Shown: positions 8,195 to 17,618, counted from the first letter of the stretch. The stretch is DNA of 64,000 nucleotides from Eubacterium_G segne (GCF_014287775.1 NZ_JACOOZ010000003.1:276448-340447), one strand, 5' to 3'. Notes: a model not told the origin generated them from the letters alone. Translations and numbers: made by a program.

Positions 8195-9655
8195 TTAATT
8201 CAATTGTTTCTGGTCCCTTTTTTGCACTTTTTTAAGAGTAATATAGAAAATCACCCCATTATCAGTATTTTCAAAACCATACTCTGCATTATGCAGCTTT
8301 GCAATGCTTTTTACTAAGTACAATCCCAGTCCGCTTCCCTTTTGTCCATTTAAAGTTTCATTTGCATCTCCACTATAGAAAATATCCCATATTTTGTCTT
8401 TATATGATTCATCTATATGTTTTCCCATATTTTCCACTTCAACACGAACTGTTTCATTTAAGTCTAAAACCCTTACCGTAACCTGTGATTTTTCATCACT
8501 ATGTTTTATTGCATTAGATACATAATTTGATACTGCCTGCTTTAAAAGTTTTCCATTTATTTGTGCATAAGTATCAATATCGTATTCTTCTCTCAAAACA
8601 ATATGATTTGAGTCAAACAGCTTTTTATATTCACCGCATATTTTCCTTACCACATCACTGACATTTTCATTTTCCACTGTGAGATTTTCATTTTCATATT
8701 GAACTGAAAAAATAGAAATCATGTCATTTATCATCTGGGACATATTTTCTGTCTCCTCAATAATTGACTTACAATATTCTTCTCTTTTCTCTTCATCATT
8801 TAAATACTGTATCATCTCCACCTGAGTAGAAATAATGGCAAGAGGTGTTTTCATTTCGTGGGAAACATTGTTTACAAACTGCTTCTGAATATTTTCCGCC
8901 TGCTCTTTTCTAGCAATTTCCTCCTCAAGAATTTCTATCTGATTTCGTATCTGAATAACCATAGTATTAATACTCTCTGCCAAGCCCGAAAGTTCCTTAA
9001 ATTCCTGATTTTCATCTATTTTTACATTGTAACCGTTTTTAACAGCCAGTCTTGTATTTAGTTCAATCTGCTTTATCGGTTTACTAATACGGTTAGCAAT
9101 AATCATTGATACAATCATTCCTATTGCAGCGGCAATTAAAACTACAATGGTAAAGAATATTGCATAATATGAAAAGAGTATATTCTTTGTTGTTTTTATT
9201 TCATATATGTAGACATAATATTTATGGTTTCCCTGTTTTATTATGCCTCTTCCTTTTATACGTCTTTTGCAATTAACAGTTTTAAATTCATCTTCATCAA
9301 ATCTGTTAACCTTATCAATAATTCCCCCTTTAATTTTTGCCTTTGCACTTCTTCCATCTATTACTGCGCCTTTTCCCTTACCGTTAGCTGATACATAAAT
9401 CTGCCTGAAATTTTCATCTGCAATAACAAATCTAAGTTTTTGCTCCTCAAAATTTACGATTTTAGAATCTCCATCTTTTAGTTTTTCTAAATCCTTCTCA
9501 TGCAATCTGTTAAATGCCTGATTCATCAGTTTCATTTTGCTGTGATAGTAATATCCCTGTGCTCCTGATAAAAACAGAATCAAAAGCACACTTAAAACCA
9601 CCACAAGCATCATTCCCTGAAACAGTACCATTTTCCCCTTAATTGATTTAATCAT
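8195..9655 (-). CDS. Membrane sensor histidine kinase in the trxB operon
   Basis: A 486-residue kinase. Residues 8-32 and about 160-186 are membrane helices flanking a basic, extracytoplasmic sensor segment (a run rich in Lys and Gly around 93-142). A HAMP segment and coiled coil follow, then HisKA with His266 in NNVSHEMKTPL and an ATPase domain with YVSNAIKHSD and GSGLGLYLVKSI. The ATG overlaps the regulator's stop by one base. The transcript appears to begin at trxB, 1.6 kb upstream, which would make it a kinase tied to thiol-redox genes. The ligand is unknown. Confidence 0.9.
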   Translation of the reverse strand: MIKSIKGKMVLFQGMMLVVVLSVLLILFLSGAQGYYYHSKMKLMNQAFNRLHEKDLEKLKDGDSKIVNFEEQKLRFVIADENFRQIYVSANGKGKGAVIDGRSAKAKIKGGIIDKVNRFDEDEFKTVNCKRRIKGRGIIKQGNHKYYVYIYEIKTTKNILFSYYAIFFTIVVLIAAAIGMIVSMIIANRISKPIKQIELNTRLAVKNGYNVKIDENQEFKELSGLAESINTMVIQIRNQIEILEEEIARKEQAENIQKQFVNNVSHEMKTPLAIISTQVEMIQYLNDEEKREEYCKSIIEETENMSQMINDMISIFSVQYENENLTVENENVSDVVRKICGEYKKLFDSNHIVLREEYDIDTYAQINGKLLKQAVSNYVSNAIKHSDEKSQVTVRVLDLNETVRVEVENMGKHIDESYKDKIWDIFYSGDANETLNGQKGSGLGLYLVKSIAKLHNAEYGFENTDNGVIFYITLKKVQKRDQKQLN

Positions 9656-10338
9656 TATTCCACCTCAAATATATATCCAACACCATAAATTGATTTTATA
9701 TAACTTTGGCAATCGCCTAATTTTATTCTAATCTGCTTAATTATTGTATCAACGGTTCTATAGGTGCCATCGTATTCTTCACCCCAGACCGCATTTAAAA
9801 TCTGTTCTCTTGTTAAAGTAACTTTTTGATTCTTAAGCATAAAACGCAAAACATCAAACTCCTTAGGAGTTGTTACAAAATACTTACCATTTACATATGC
9901 CTTTCTTGCAGCACAATCTAACTTAATGGCTCCTGCCTCTAATTCATCCACTATTGTTTCAGGTTTCGTTACTCTTTTTAATACAGCCTCGATTCTTGCT
10001 TTTAATAAAACCAGCATGAAAGGCTTTTTGATGTAATCATCAACACCGTTTCCAAAACTTTTTATCTGTTCATAATCTCCTGATTTGGCAGTCATCATTA
10101 TAACCGGAACTTCAGACAATTCACGTATTTTCTTTAACACATATTGTCCGTCAAATACAGGTAGCATTATATCCAATAACACTAAATCAATTTTCTTAAT
10201 GTTTTCTTCAAAAACTTTTATTGCACATTCTCCGTCTTTTGCCTCTAATATTTCGTAATCATAAATTTTTAGGAAATCCGCAACTGTCATTCTTAATTTG
10301 TCTTCATCCTCAACAATTAATATTGTTTTCTTATCCAT
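9655..10338 (-). CDS. OmpR-family response regulator in the trxB operon
   Basis: A 227-residue receiver plus winged-helix regulator. It has Glu-Asp-Glu at 10-12, phospho-acceptor Asp56 in LVLLDIMLP, conserved Lys in YIKKPF, and a C-terminal DNA-binding domain ending GVGYIFEVE. It follows trxB by 9 bases with an AGGAGT ribosome site and overlaps the kinase start by one base. Its overall pattern resembles the first regulator in this window (2796-3473), as expected of paralogues. It may respond to envelope or redox stress, but this rests only on linkage to trxB. Confidence 0.92.
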   Translation of the reverse strand: MDKKTILIVEDEDKLRMTVADFLKIYDYEILEAKDGECAIKVFEENIKKIDLVLLDIMLPVFDGQYVLKKIRELSEVPVIMMTAKSGDYEQIKSFGNGVDDYIKKPFMLVLLKARIEAVLKRVTKPETIVDELEAGAIKLDCAARKAYVNGKYFVTTPKEFDVLRFMLKNQKVTLTREQILNAVWGEEYDGTYRTVDTIIKQIRIKLGDCQSYIKSIYGVGYIFEVE

Positions 10339-10347
10339 CTCGTACTC

Positions 10348-11262
10348 CTATTGATTTATTTTATTAATATATGAACAGGCAGCTAAAGCCGCAACAGCTC
10401 CATCTGATGCTGCTGTTGTAAGCTGTCTTACCTGTTTTGTTCTGCAATCTCCTGCCACAAATACGCCTTCCGTATTTGTAGTACATGTTTCATCCGCCTT
10501 TATATAACCTTTACCATCTAATTCTACCATATCTGAAAATTTTTCATTGTCAGGCATTTGTCCAATTGCTATAAACGCTCCCTGAACCTTTATTTCAGAT
10601 AATGTATTCTTTTTAACATTTAATATTTCCAGTCCTTCTACTGATTGCTCTCCTTTTATTGACTTTACAACACTGTCAAAAACAAATTTCACATTGCCTT
10701 TTTCTTTTAAAATATCTGTCAGTCCCTTTTCCCCCCTAAATTCATTTCGTCTATGAACAACATAGACCAAATTACAATAATCAGACAAAAACAATGCATC
10801 CTCTAATGCCGTGTTTCCTCCACCTACAACTGCCACATCTTTTCCTCTGAAAAATGCCCCGTCACAGGTTGCACAATAAGAAACACCTGCACCGGTTAGT
10901 TTATCTTCGTTATTAACTTCTAAGGGTCTGTTTTTAGCCCCGGTAGCTATAATCACGGTTTTTCCCTGATACTTAGTCTTATTAGTTACCACTACTTTAT
11001 AACCGGAATTATTCTGAATTTTAATAACTTCTTCAAACTTAAATTCAGCGCCTAATTCTCTTGTCTGATTATAAAGATTATTTGCAAAAATAAATCCGGA
11101 CACCTTTGATATTCCCGGATAATTTTCAACCTCCGGAGTATTTATTATTTGTCCGCCATAATTTTTTTCCTCAATTATTAAAACTGTTTTCCCGGCACGT
11201 CTTGCATATATTCCTGCCGTCATTCCGGCAGTACCTGCGCCAATTACAATAACATCATACAT
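10348..11262 (-). CDS. trxB: Thioredoxin-disulfide reductase
   Basis: A cytoplasmic flavoprotein that reduces thioredoxin with NADPH. The 304 residues show the FAD-binding GAGTAGM at 8-14, the redox-active Cys130-Ala-Thr-Cys133, an NADPH-binding GGGNTALEDA, a HRRNEFR site that is typical for NADPH preference, and the C-terminal FAD contact FVAGDC. It is separated from the upstream trxA gene by a terminator and has a two-component system immediately downstream. A promoter must lie in 11263-11356; TAAAAT at about 11290 is a possible -10 but no clear -35 was found. Confidence 0.96.
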   Translation of the reverse strand: MYDVIVIGAGTAGMTAGIYARRAGKTVLIIEEKNYGGQIINTPEVENYPGISKVSGFIFANNLYNQTRELGAEFKFEEVIKIQNNSGYKVVVTNKTKYQGKTVIIATGAKNRPLEVNNEDKLTGAGVSYCATCDGAFFRGKDVAVVGGGNTALEDALFLSDYCNLVYVVHRRNEFRGEKGLTDILKEKGNVKFVFDSVVKSIKGEQSVEGLEILNVKKNTLSEIKVQGAFIAIGQMPDNEKFSDMVELDGKGYIKADETCTTNTEGVFVAGDCRTKQVRQLTTAASDGAVAALAACSYINKINQ

Positions 11263-11356
11263 AATCCTGTCCTTAATCTAGAAATTTTATCAAATAACTT
11301 TGATATAAAAAAGTCGTTTCCCACGAAATTCATTACACCATAAATTTTATCATAAA

Positions 11357-11398
11357 AAAACGGATGTGTATATTATTCTATATATACCCATCCGTTTT
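11357..11398 (-). terminator. Terminator of trxA
   Basis: On the minus strand the stem AAAACGGATG...CATCCGTTTT is followed by a run of T. It begins about 10 bases after the trxA stop and separates trxA from trxB. Confidence 0.85.
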
Positions 11399-11407
11399 AA
11401 ACTATAA

Positions 11408-11719
11408 TTATTTATTAATAAGTTCTAATAACTCTTCCTTAGATATGAGTCCAATAGATTTCTGTGCTTCCTCACCATTTTCAAATACTATTAATGTTGG
11501 AATTGACATTACATTATATCTCAAAGCAATTTCCGGCTGTGTGTCAACGTTGAGTTTGCCTATGATTATATCATCTCTCTCTTCTGCAACTTCGTCAACA
11601 ATTGGTCCCATCATCTGACATGGTCCGCACCATTCTGCCCAAAAATCTACTAAAACAGGCTTATCTGCCTTTAAAACTGTCTGCTCAAAATTATCCTTTG
11701 TTATTTCAACTACTGCCAT
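11408..11719 (-). CDS. trxA: Thioredoxin
   Basis: A small cytoplasmic disulfide reductant of 103 residues. It has the classical active site WAEWCGPC (Cys31, Cys34), the cis-proline loop MSIPTL, and the terminal helix. It is reduced by the product of trxB, which is transcribed separately just downstream. The ribosome site is AAAGGAGATAC before the ATG. Length and motifs are typical and nothing is odd. A TATACT about 25 bases upstream of the ribosome site may be its -10 element, but no good -35 was found. Confidence 0.96.
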   Translation of the reverse strand: MAVVEITKDNFEQTVLKADKPVLVDFWAEWCGPCQMMGPIVDEVAEERDDIIIGKLNVDTQPEIALRYNVMSIPTLIVFENGEEAQKSIGLISKEELLELINK

Positions 11720-11790
11720 AATGTATCTCCTTTCGTCTCATCACTTTTAGTATATCCACTTTTTTTAATACAATTTATCCCTAATATATT

Positions 11791-14412
11791 TTACTTTTCA
11801 TTCCTTCCCTTATATAATACCATTTTATACAGCTGTATTAAAGCTGTTGGTGCAAAAGCCAGTGCAATGGCAAATACCAGATTTCTTACTCCTATATTTG
11901 CAATATCAAACAAGCCACTAAGAGGTGTTATAACAATAACTCCACCAATAAAGATAAGTCCTGCCACAAATGCCATTACGCTAAACTTATTTGACAATAA
12001 TTTTATCTTTGATATTGGTTTATCATTTCTGCAATTAAAGCAGTGGAACAATCTTGCTATGGTTAATGTTAAAAATGCCATTGTTGTGGCAAATCCACTA
12101 CTTACATTTAAACCTATATAATAAGAAATCACTGTTGCAATTGCAACTAAACCACCTTGAATCAGGATTTTTTGTATAAAATCTTTTGTTAAAAGCCCCT
12201 CTTTATGATTTCTAGGAGGCATTCTAAGCAATGATTTATCTGACGGTTCCATTCCAATGGCAATTGCCGGAAGGGAATCTGTCAGCAAGTTCATAAACAA
12301 AAGGTGTACCGGCGTAAATGGTGCCGGAAGCCCTAATAAAACTGTATAAAGAACAGTAAGGATTCCTGCCATGTTACCGGATAAAAGAAATATAATGGCA
12401 TTTTTAATGTTTCTAAATACATTTCTTCCATTAGAAACTGCCTTAATAATAGTTGCAAAATTATCATCTGCCAAAATCATGGTTGCAGCATCTTTAGAAA
12501 CCTCTGTCCCTGTTATTCCCATGGCTATGCCTACATCCGCCTTTTTAAGTGCCGGTGCGTCATTTACCCCATCACCGGTCATAGCTGTAATATGTCCTCT
12601 GTTTTGCCATGCCTTAACTATTCTTATTTTATTTTCCGGAGAAACTCTGGCATACACCGAAATATTTTCAACGTTTTCATTAAGCCACTCATCATCTTTT
12701 TTATCCAGCATAAGACCTGTAATAGCCATATCCCCTTCCCGGTATATTCCTGCTTCCTTAGCAATGGCTACAGCTGTCGTTTTGTGGTCTCCTGTAATCA
12801 TGACTGTTTTTATGCCTGCACTTTTAGCATCCATAACCGCAGGAATCGTTTCCTCCCTGAGAGGATCTGCCATAGCAACTAATCCAATAAATGTATAGTC
12901 ACATTCCTCCTCTAATCCTAACTTATGGTTAGTTTCCTTGTATGCAAAAGCAAGAACCCTTAGTCCATTTTCTGAAAACTTTTCGTATGCCTTAACAATT
13001 TGCTCCTTCTCGTTAATTGTCATATCAACCACTTTATTTTCATGTTTTACCCGGATACATTTTTCTATAAGTAAGTCCGGTGCCCCTTTAGTAAGAATGG
13101 TCTCCCTTCCATGCAGCTTACATTTGACACTCATCATTTTTCTGTCTGAATCAAAAGGAATTTCCCCCATTCTGTTAATCCATTTTCTAATGAAATCTGT
13201 ATCCAGCTTCTTCTGCTGATTTAAATTAACGTTATCTGCCATTTCCATTAATGAGTACTCAGTAGGATCACCAATGTATTTCCCATTAGACAAAATAGCA
13301 TCATTGGCAATAACAGCATCATATATAAGATATCTGTGTACATCCTTAGTTAAATCAATTTCTTCCGGCTTTATATTCCTTCCAGCTGTGAAAATTTCTT
13401 TTACAGTCATTTTGTTTTTAGTAAGGGTTCCTGTTTTATCTGAACATACAACAGAAACACATCCAAGGCTTTCCACTGCTTTTAAATCCTTTATTATGGC
13501 ATTTTCCCTTGCCATTTTACTTGTTCCAATTGCCTGAACAATGGTAACTATAGACCCTAATGCCTCAGGTATTGCAGCCACAGCCAGTGCCACCGCAAAC
13601 ATCAGTGCATCCAGCGGATTAGTTCCACGGTACAAATATAATGCAAACACAATGGCACTTATAATCATAATGGCAATGGCAAGGCCTTTACTAAATTTAT
13701 CAAGATTTTGCTGTAATGGTGTTTTATTGTCCCCTACGGCATTTATCATTCCTGCTATTTTTCCTAGTTCCGTATCCATTCCCACAGCAGTAACTACCAT
13801 TTCTCCACGTCCATAAACTACTAAGCTTCCGGTATATACCATATTTTTTCTGTCAGCCAATGCCACTTCTTCGTTAATAATTCTATTGTTCTTTTCTACC
13901 TCTGAGGCTTCCCCTGTAAGAGAACTTTCATTAACCTTTAATGAATAACTTTCCAAAATCCTGCCATCTGCCCCAATGACGTCTCCGGCTTCCACCAAAA
14001 TCACATCTCCCACAACGATTTCCGAAGATTTAATTTCAAGTTTTTGTCCGTCTCTTTTCACCTTAACCATTGGGGATGATAGCTCCTTAAGGCTTTCCAA
14101 TGATTTCTCGGCTTTTACATATTGTACAGTACCTAATATAGCATTCATAATAAGAACAACTATTATAACAATTGTACTTTCAACGCTTCCTGAAACAGCT
14201 GAAATAATAGCTGCAACTACCAATATGGCTACTAACAAATCAGCAAATTGTTCCACAAAAATTCTAAATATGCTTTTCTTATGTGCCTCCTCTAAAATGT
14301 TTTCTCCATATTTTTCTTTTCTGCTTTCCACATCTTTACCAGCCAGTCCCTGTTGAGAAACTCCTAATTCCTTTAGAACTTCTTCTTTTCCCATTCTCCA
14401 AAACTCTTTCAT
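11791..14412 (-). CDS. P-type cation ATPase (Ca/Mn type), riboswitch controlled
   Basis: An 873-residue P2-type ATPase that exports divalent cations at the cost of ATP. Seen here are the actuator loop TGEA (166-169), phosphorylated Asp325 in SDKTGTLT, the nucleotide-binding KGAPD, the hinge TGDGVNDAP, M4 with AAIPEAL and M6 with MNLLTD, giving one calcium-like site. The sequence would be called a calcium ATPase by homology. The leader carries a yybP-ykoY manganese riboswitch and a terminator, so Mn2+ export, perhaps with Ca2+, is the better hypothesis. AGGAGGTCTAT precedes the ATG. It is monocistronic. Confidence 0.9.
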   Translation of the reverse strand: MKEFWRMGKEEVLKELGVSQQGLAGKDVESRKEKYGENILEEAHKKSIFRIFVEQFADLLVAILVVAAIISAVSGSVESTIVIIVVLIMNAILGTVQYVKAEKSLESLKELSSPMVKVKRDGQKLEIKSSEIVVGDVILVEAGDVIGADGRILESYSLKVNESSLTGEASEVEKNNRIINEEVALADRKNMVYTGSLVVYGRGEMVVTAVGMDTELGKIAGMINAVGDNKTPLQQNLDKFSKGLAIAIMIISAIVFALYLYRGTNPLDALMFAVALAVAAIPEALGSIVTIVQAIGTSKMARENAIIKDLKAVESLGCVSVVCSDKTGTLTKNKMTVKEIFTAGRNIKPEEIDLTKDVHRYLIYDAVIANDAILSNGKYIGDPTEYSLMEMADNVNLNQQKKLDTDFIRKWINRMGEIPFDSDRKMMSVKCKLHGRETILTKGAPDLLIEKCIRVKHENKVVDMTINEKEQIVKAYEKFSENGLRVLAFAYKETNHKLGLEEECDYTFIGLVAMADPLREETIPAVMDAKSAGIKTVMITGDHKTTAVAIAKEAGIYREGDMAITGLMLDKKDDEWLNENVENISVYARVSPENKIRIVKAWQNRGHITAMTGDGVNDAPALKKADVGIAMGITGTEVSKDAATMILADDNFATIIKAVSNGRNVFRNIKNAIIFLLSGNMAGILTVLYTVLLGLPAPFTPVHLLFMNLLTDSLPAIAIGMEPSDKSLLRMPPRNHKEGLLTKDFIQKILIQGGLVAIATVISYYIGLNVSSGFATTMAFLTLTIARLFHCFNCRNDKPISKIKLLSNKFSVMAFVAGLIFIGGVIVITPLSGLFDIANIGVRNLVFAIALAFAPTALIQLYKMVLYKGRNEK

Positions 14413-14450
14413 ATAGACCTCCTCAAATACTTAATAAGTATTTTTATGCG

Positions 14451-14504
14451 AAAAAAGAACGAGACCTTTATCGCACAAAAATAACGGCGATAAAAGTCTC
14501 GTTC
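14451..14504 (-). terminator. Leader (expression platform) terminator of the ATPase riboswitch
   Basis: On the minus strand GAACGAGAC plus an A/T-rich extension ending at GCG (14504-14488) pairs with its complement at 14474-14457. Six T residues (14456-14451) follow. The hairpin lies between the aptamer and the ribosome site, so it is an attenuator, not the end of another gene. Confidence 0.8.
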
Positions 14505-14506
14505 TT

Positions 14507-14601
14507 TTAGAATGTTCTAACTGCACTTCCCGGTTTTAAAAAAACGTGATGACGACAAGTGCACCAACTTACGTTGTGAACTACTCCCTAATATCTTCTA
14601 A
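14507..14601 (-). promoter_or_regulatory. yybP-ykoY manganese riboswitch
   Basis: The aptamer shows the hallmarks of the yybP-ykoY class. There is an outer stem TTAGAA/TTCTAA, loop GGGAGTAG, and a small CAAC-GTAA-GTTG hairpin. GCACTTGTCGTCATCACG then pairs through its GCACTT with AAGTGC after CCGGG. The GTCGTCA and CCGG elements line up with the metal-binding loops known in this class. It lies between a weak promoter and a leader terminator ahead of a P-type ATPase, a typical target. Known members switch gene expression on with Mn2+. Confidence 0.8.
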
Positions 14602-14602
14602 T

Positions 14603-14631
14603 AGACTAACACATATATTAACCTTATGCAA
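14603..14631 (-). promoter_or_regulatory. Putative promoter of the ATPase leader
   Basis: TTGCAT and TAGTCT are 17 bases apart on the minus strand, with TG one base before the -10. The predicted start is just upstream of the riboswitch. The -10 is a poor match, so this is tentative. Confidence 0.35.
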
Positions 14632-14660
14632 GTATAACACAATTTTATTTTTTTCAGATA

Positions 14661-15557
14661 TTATTTATGAAACTCTATTCCATAAGATATATTTTTTTCA
14701 TTATTAGCTGATAATTTGCACTCTCCAGCCTTGTCCTTTAATTCTCCGGTAAAGCCATCGTTATCTGTTCTGCCATACCACGGCTCAATACAAACAAAAT
14801 CAGCCTCTCCCTTTGACCATATACCTACATATGGAAAACCTGCACAATAAAGTGAAATAAATGGTGTTCTGTCAGGTTTTAATATCCTCACCGTATGTAA
14901 CTGACTGTTTTCAAAAATCAGTGCATCCTTATCAAACATATTTCTTGCAATATGACATGCATTTTTGTTTAATACAAGAGGATGTGATTCATCCGGATAT
15001 GCTAAACCATTGCTTTGATTTATAAGAATGTAATGGGCAAATGCCTTTTCAGGAAATTCCAGATAATAATCCTCTCTGCTACATCTGTTATCTCTTGGAA
15101 TGGCAAATCCCGGGTGTCCTCCAATAGAATAATACATATCATCGGTGCCATTATTCTTAACTTCCCATTCCACCTCTACCATTCTTGGATTGTCTGCTGA
15201 AAATCTGTGAGTAACTGTTAATTCAAAATCAAATGGATAGATTTTAAGACTTTCTTCATCAGCCTTTAAACAATGGGAAATACTGTTTTCTGTTTCAGCT
15301 ACAAGTTCAAATTTCCTATCCCTTGCAAATCCATGCTGTGTTTTCATCTCGTATTCTTTTCCATTATATCTATAAACTCCATTATTTACCTTTCCTACAA
15401 AAGGAAATAAAATTGGTGCATGTCTGTTCCATACGTCAGGATTTGCACACCATATACGCTCCTCATTATTTTCCTTGTCATACACACTTACAAGTTCTGC
15501 CCCTTTATCTTCTATAGTTACTTTTAAATAGTCATTTTCAATTATGTGTTCTGCCAT
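14661..15557 (-). CDS. Aldose 1-epimerase family protein (mutarotase-like)
   Basis: A 298-residue beta-sandwich protein of the galactose mutarotase superfamily, subgroup of the LacX/YihR-like proteins. It would interconvert sugar anomers. Visible are WNRHAPILFPFVG, a catalytic-type His in TQHGFARD, the second His in GGHPGF, and a conserved Glu in CIEPWYG. The start at 15557 (MAEHII) was chosen because AGAGG lies 8 bases upstream; an upstream ATG at 15575 has no ribosome site. It is a single gene with no sugar operon around it, so the true substrate is open. Confidence 0.85.
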   Translation of the reverse strand: MAEHIIENDYLKVTIEDKGAELVSVYDKENNEERIWCANPDVWNRHAPILFPFVGKVNNGVYRYNGKEYEMKTQHGFARDRKFELVAETENSISHCLKADEESLKIYPFDFELTVTHRFSADNPRMVEVEWEVKNNGTDDMYYSIGGHPGFAIPRDNRCSREDYYLEFPEKAFAHYILINQSNGLAYPDESHPLVLNKNACHIARNMFDKDALIFENSQLHTVRILKPDRTPFISLYCAGFPYVGIWSKGEADFVCIEPWYGRTDNDGFTGELKDKAGECKLSANNEKNISYGIEFHK

Positions 15558-15697
15558 TTTAAAACCTCTCTTCATAGTATTTACGTTATAATCTGTTCAT
15601 ATTATACAATAATATAATAAAAATTTTAACCCAAATTTAATTATTTATTTGCATTTGTTATAGGGAAATTTATTTTTATGCATTTTCTAAAGAAAAC

Positions 15698-15733
15698 AAA
15701 AAGCCATATCTGCACTAAAATACAGTTATGGCT
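15698..15733 (-). terminator. Terminator of the aminotransferase gene
   Basis: Stem AGCCATAACTG/CAGATATGGCT followed by a T run on the minus strand, 24 bases after the stop codon. Confidence 0.8.
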
Positions 15734-15756
15734 CTTCTATATATTTTATAATTAAT

Positions 15757-17046
15757 TTATGCTTCAAGCATTTTTTCAATTGTGGCAATCTTTGTACAAA
15801 CTATAAGGATCTTGCTTGCCTTAACTAAATCTTCAGGTGTTGCATAGGATGGTGCAATTCTTATATTGCTGTCCTTTGGATCCTTTCCATATGGGTACGT
15901 TGCTCCTGCTCCTGTAAGAATCATACCTGCATCCTTACACATTGAAACAACCTTCTTTGCACAGCCTTCCATTACATCTAATGAAATAAAGTAACCGCCC
16001 TGTGGTTTTGTCCATGCGGCAATTTCCGCATCCTTTAATTCCTTGTCAAGCATTGATAATACAGCATCAAACTTTGGTCTTAAAAGAGCTGCGTGTTTCA
16101 TCATGTGTGCTTTTACACCATCAAAATCCTTAAAAAACTTAACATGTCTTAACTGATTAATTTTGTCATATCCAATAGTCTGAATGCCCATCTGTTTCTT
16201 AATAAAAGCAATATTTGCCTTTGATGTAGCCATTGCTGCCACACCTGAACCCGGGAATGAAACCTTTGATGTTGAAGCAAACTCATATACCATATCAGGA
16301 TTTCCTGCTTTTTCACATTCTTCCAATATATTTAATATTTTTTCCTGTTTGCTTTCATCTTCATATAAATGATGAATTGCATAAGCATTATCCCAGAATA
16401 TTCTAAAATCCTTTGCTGCCGGCTTAAGGGCCGCAAAACGTCTTACAACTTCATCTGAATAAGCCACTCCTGTTGGGTTTGCGTACTTCGGTACACACCA
16501 GATACCTTTTATTGCCTCATCCTCTGATACAAGCTTTTCTACCATATCCATATCAGGACCATCTTCATTCATTGGCACATTAATCATTTCCACGCCAAAA
16601 AATTCTGTTATGGAAAAATGTCTGTCATATCCCGGAACAGGACATAACCACTTTACCTTATCTAATTTACACCAAGGTGTTTCACCTAACACACCATGTG
16701 TAAATGAACGTGACACGGTATCATACATAATGTTCAAACTTGCATTACCGAAAACTATAACATTTTCCGGTGAAACTTCCATAATATCTGCCATCATCTG
16801 TTTTGCTTCAGGTATTCCGTCTAAAAGTCCATAGTTTCTGCAATCAAAACCTACTGTTGTCTTATAGTCTGAATTTCCGTCAAGAACATTCATCATTCCC
16901 ATGGAAAGATTTAACTGGTCTTCTCCCGGCTTTCCTCTTGACATATCAAGACTAATATCTGATTCAAGAATCTTTGCATATTCTTCCTTTAATTTTACAA
17001 GTTCCTCATTTAACTGCTCTTTTGATAAAGTATTGTACCCTGCCAT
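15757..17046 (-). CDS. Class I/II aminotransferase, aspartate aminotransferase type Ic-like
   Basis: A PLP-dependent aminotransferase of 429 residues. The motifs MSRGKPGEDQL near the N-terminus, VPKYANPTGVAYS, the Asp in FWDNAYAIHHLY, and the PLP lysine in ASTSKVSFPGSG place it in the type Ic aspartate aminotransferase-like group (annotated as aminotransferase MocR-like in Pfam), distinct from AspC of E. coli. It probably transfers amino groups between aspartate or alanine and 2-oxo acids. The start at 17046 is preferred because the upstream ATG at 17064 lies within its GAGGAG ribosome site. It follows pgsA by 26 bases and ends in a terminator. Confidence 0.88.
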   Translation of the reverse strand: MAGYNTLSKEQLNEELVKLKEEYAKILESDISLDMSRGKPGEDQLNLSMGMMNVLDGNSDYKTTVGFDCRNYGLLDGIPEAKQMMADIMEVSPENVIVFGNASLNIMYDTVSRSFTHGVLGETPWCKLDKVKWLCPVPGYDRHFSITEFFGVEMINVPMNEDGPDMDMVEKLVSEDEAIKGIWCVPKYANPTGVAYSDEVVRRFAALKPAAKDFRIFWDNAYAIHHLYEDESKQEKILNILEECEKAGNPDMVYEFASTSKVSFPGSGVAAMATSKANIAFIKKQMGIQTIGYDKINQLRHVKFFKDFDGVKAHMMKHAALLRPKFDAVLSMLDKELKDAEIAAWTKPQGGYFISLDVMEGCAKKVVSMCKDAGMILTGAGATYPYGKDPKDSNIRIAPSYATPEDLVKASKILIVCTKIATIEKMLEA

Positions 17047-17072
17047 TATTCCTTCTCCTCGCATAAAATAAA

Positions 17073-17603
17073 TTAATTCTTCAGTACATCTATATTTTTA
17101 ACCACATAATCAATCATTGATATAATTGTAAGTGCAAGGGAAATCCATATAAGAATTTCTCCTATAACATCAAATACTGCATATGGTAAATTTAATATAA
17201 GTACTATAATCATCAACATTTGAAATGTTGTTTTAAACTTTCCCCACCAACCGGCTGCAAGGACGATTCCCTGATCAGCAGCCAATGTTCTAAATCCACT
17301 GATAAACAATTCCCTGCTAATAATAATTATAACTATCCATGCAGGAATTTTATCCGGTGTAAGACAGATAAGCGCTGAACATACCAATAGCTTATCCGCT
17401 AATGGATCCATAAATTTTCCAAAATTAGTAACCAAATTATATTTTCTTGCGATTTTTCCATCAAGAAAATCCGTAAGACTTGCCAATATAAATATTGCCA
17501 CTGCAATATAATTATTATATGTAATCCCATCTGCAAGTAAAAATATTACAAACACAGGAATACACAAAATTCTAAACACTGTCAATTTATTCGGTAAATT
17601 CAT
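17073..17603 (-). CDS. pgsA: CDP-diacylglycerol-glycerol-3-phosphate 3-phosphatidyltransferase
   Basis: The committed membrane enzyme of phosphatidylglycerol synthesis, 176 residues with about five membrane helices. The CDP-alcohol phosphotransferase signature DG(x)2AR(x)8G(x)3D(x)3D is complete within TDFLDGKIARKYNLVTNFG and the following FMDPLADK (about 41-70). AGGAGG precedes the ATG. It lies 15 bases after rimO, a pairing commonly found in Firmicutes (rimO-pgsA), and is followed by the aminotransferase gene in the same direction. Confidence 0.94.
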   Translation of the reverse strand: MNLPNKLTVFRILCIPVFVIFLLADGITYNNYIAVAIFILASLTDFLDGKIARKYNLVTNFGKFMDPLADKLLVCSALICLTPDKIPAWIVIIIISRELFISGFRTLAADQGIVLAAGWWGKFKTTFQMLMIIVLILNLPYAVFDVIGEILIWISLALTIISMIDYVVKNIDVLKN

Positions 17604-17618
17604 ATAGCCTCCTAAACT

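Noticed and set aside
13976..14356. 126-codon plus-strand frame opposite the P-type ATPase
   Set aside because: Antisense shadow of a conserved gene; Ser/Thr-rich translation without motifs or a ribosome site.
14477..14488. 12-base word AAAAATAACGGC shared with the hairpin at 6037
   Set aside because: It lies in the loop of the riboswitch terminator, the similarity does not extend on either side, and a chance 12-mer match in 64 kb of AT-rich DNA is likely.
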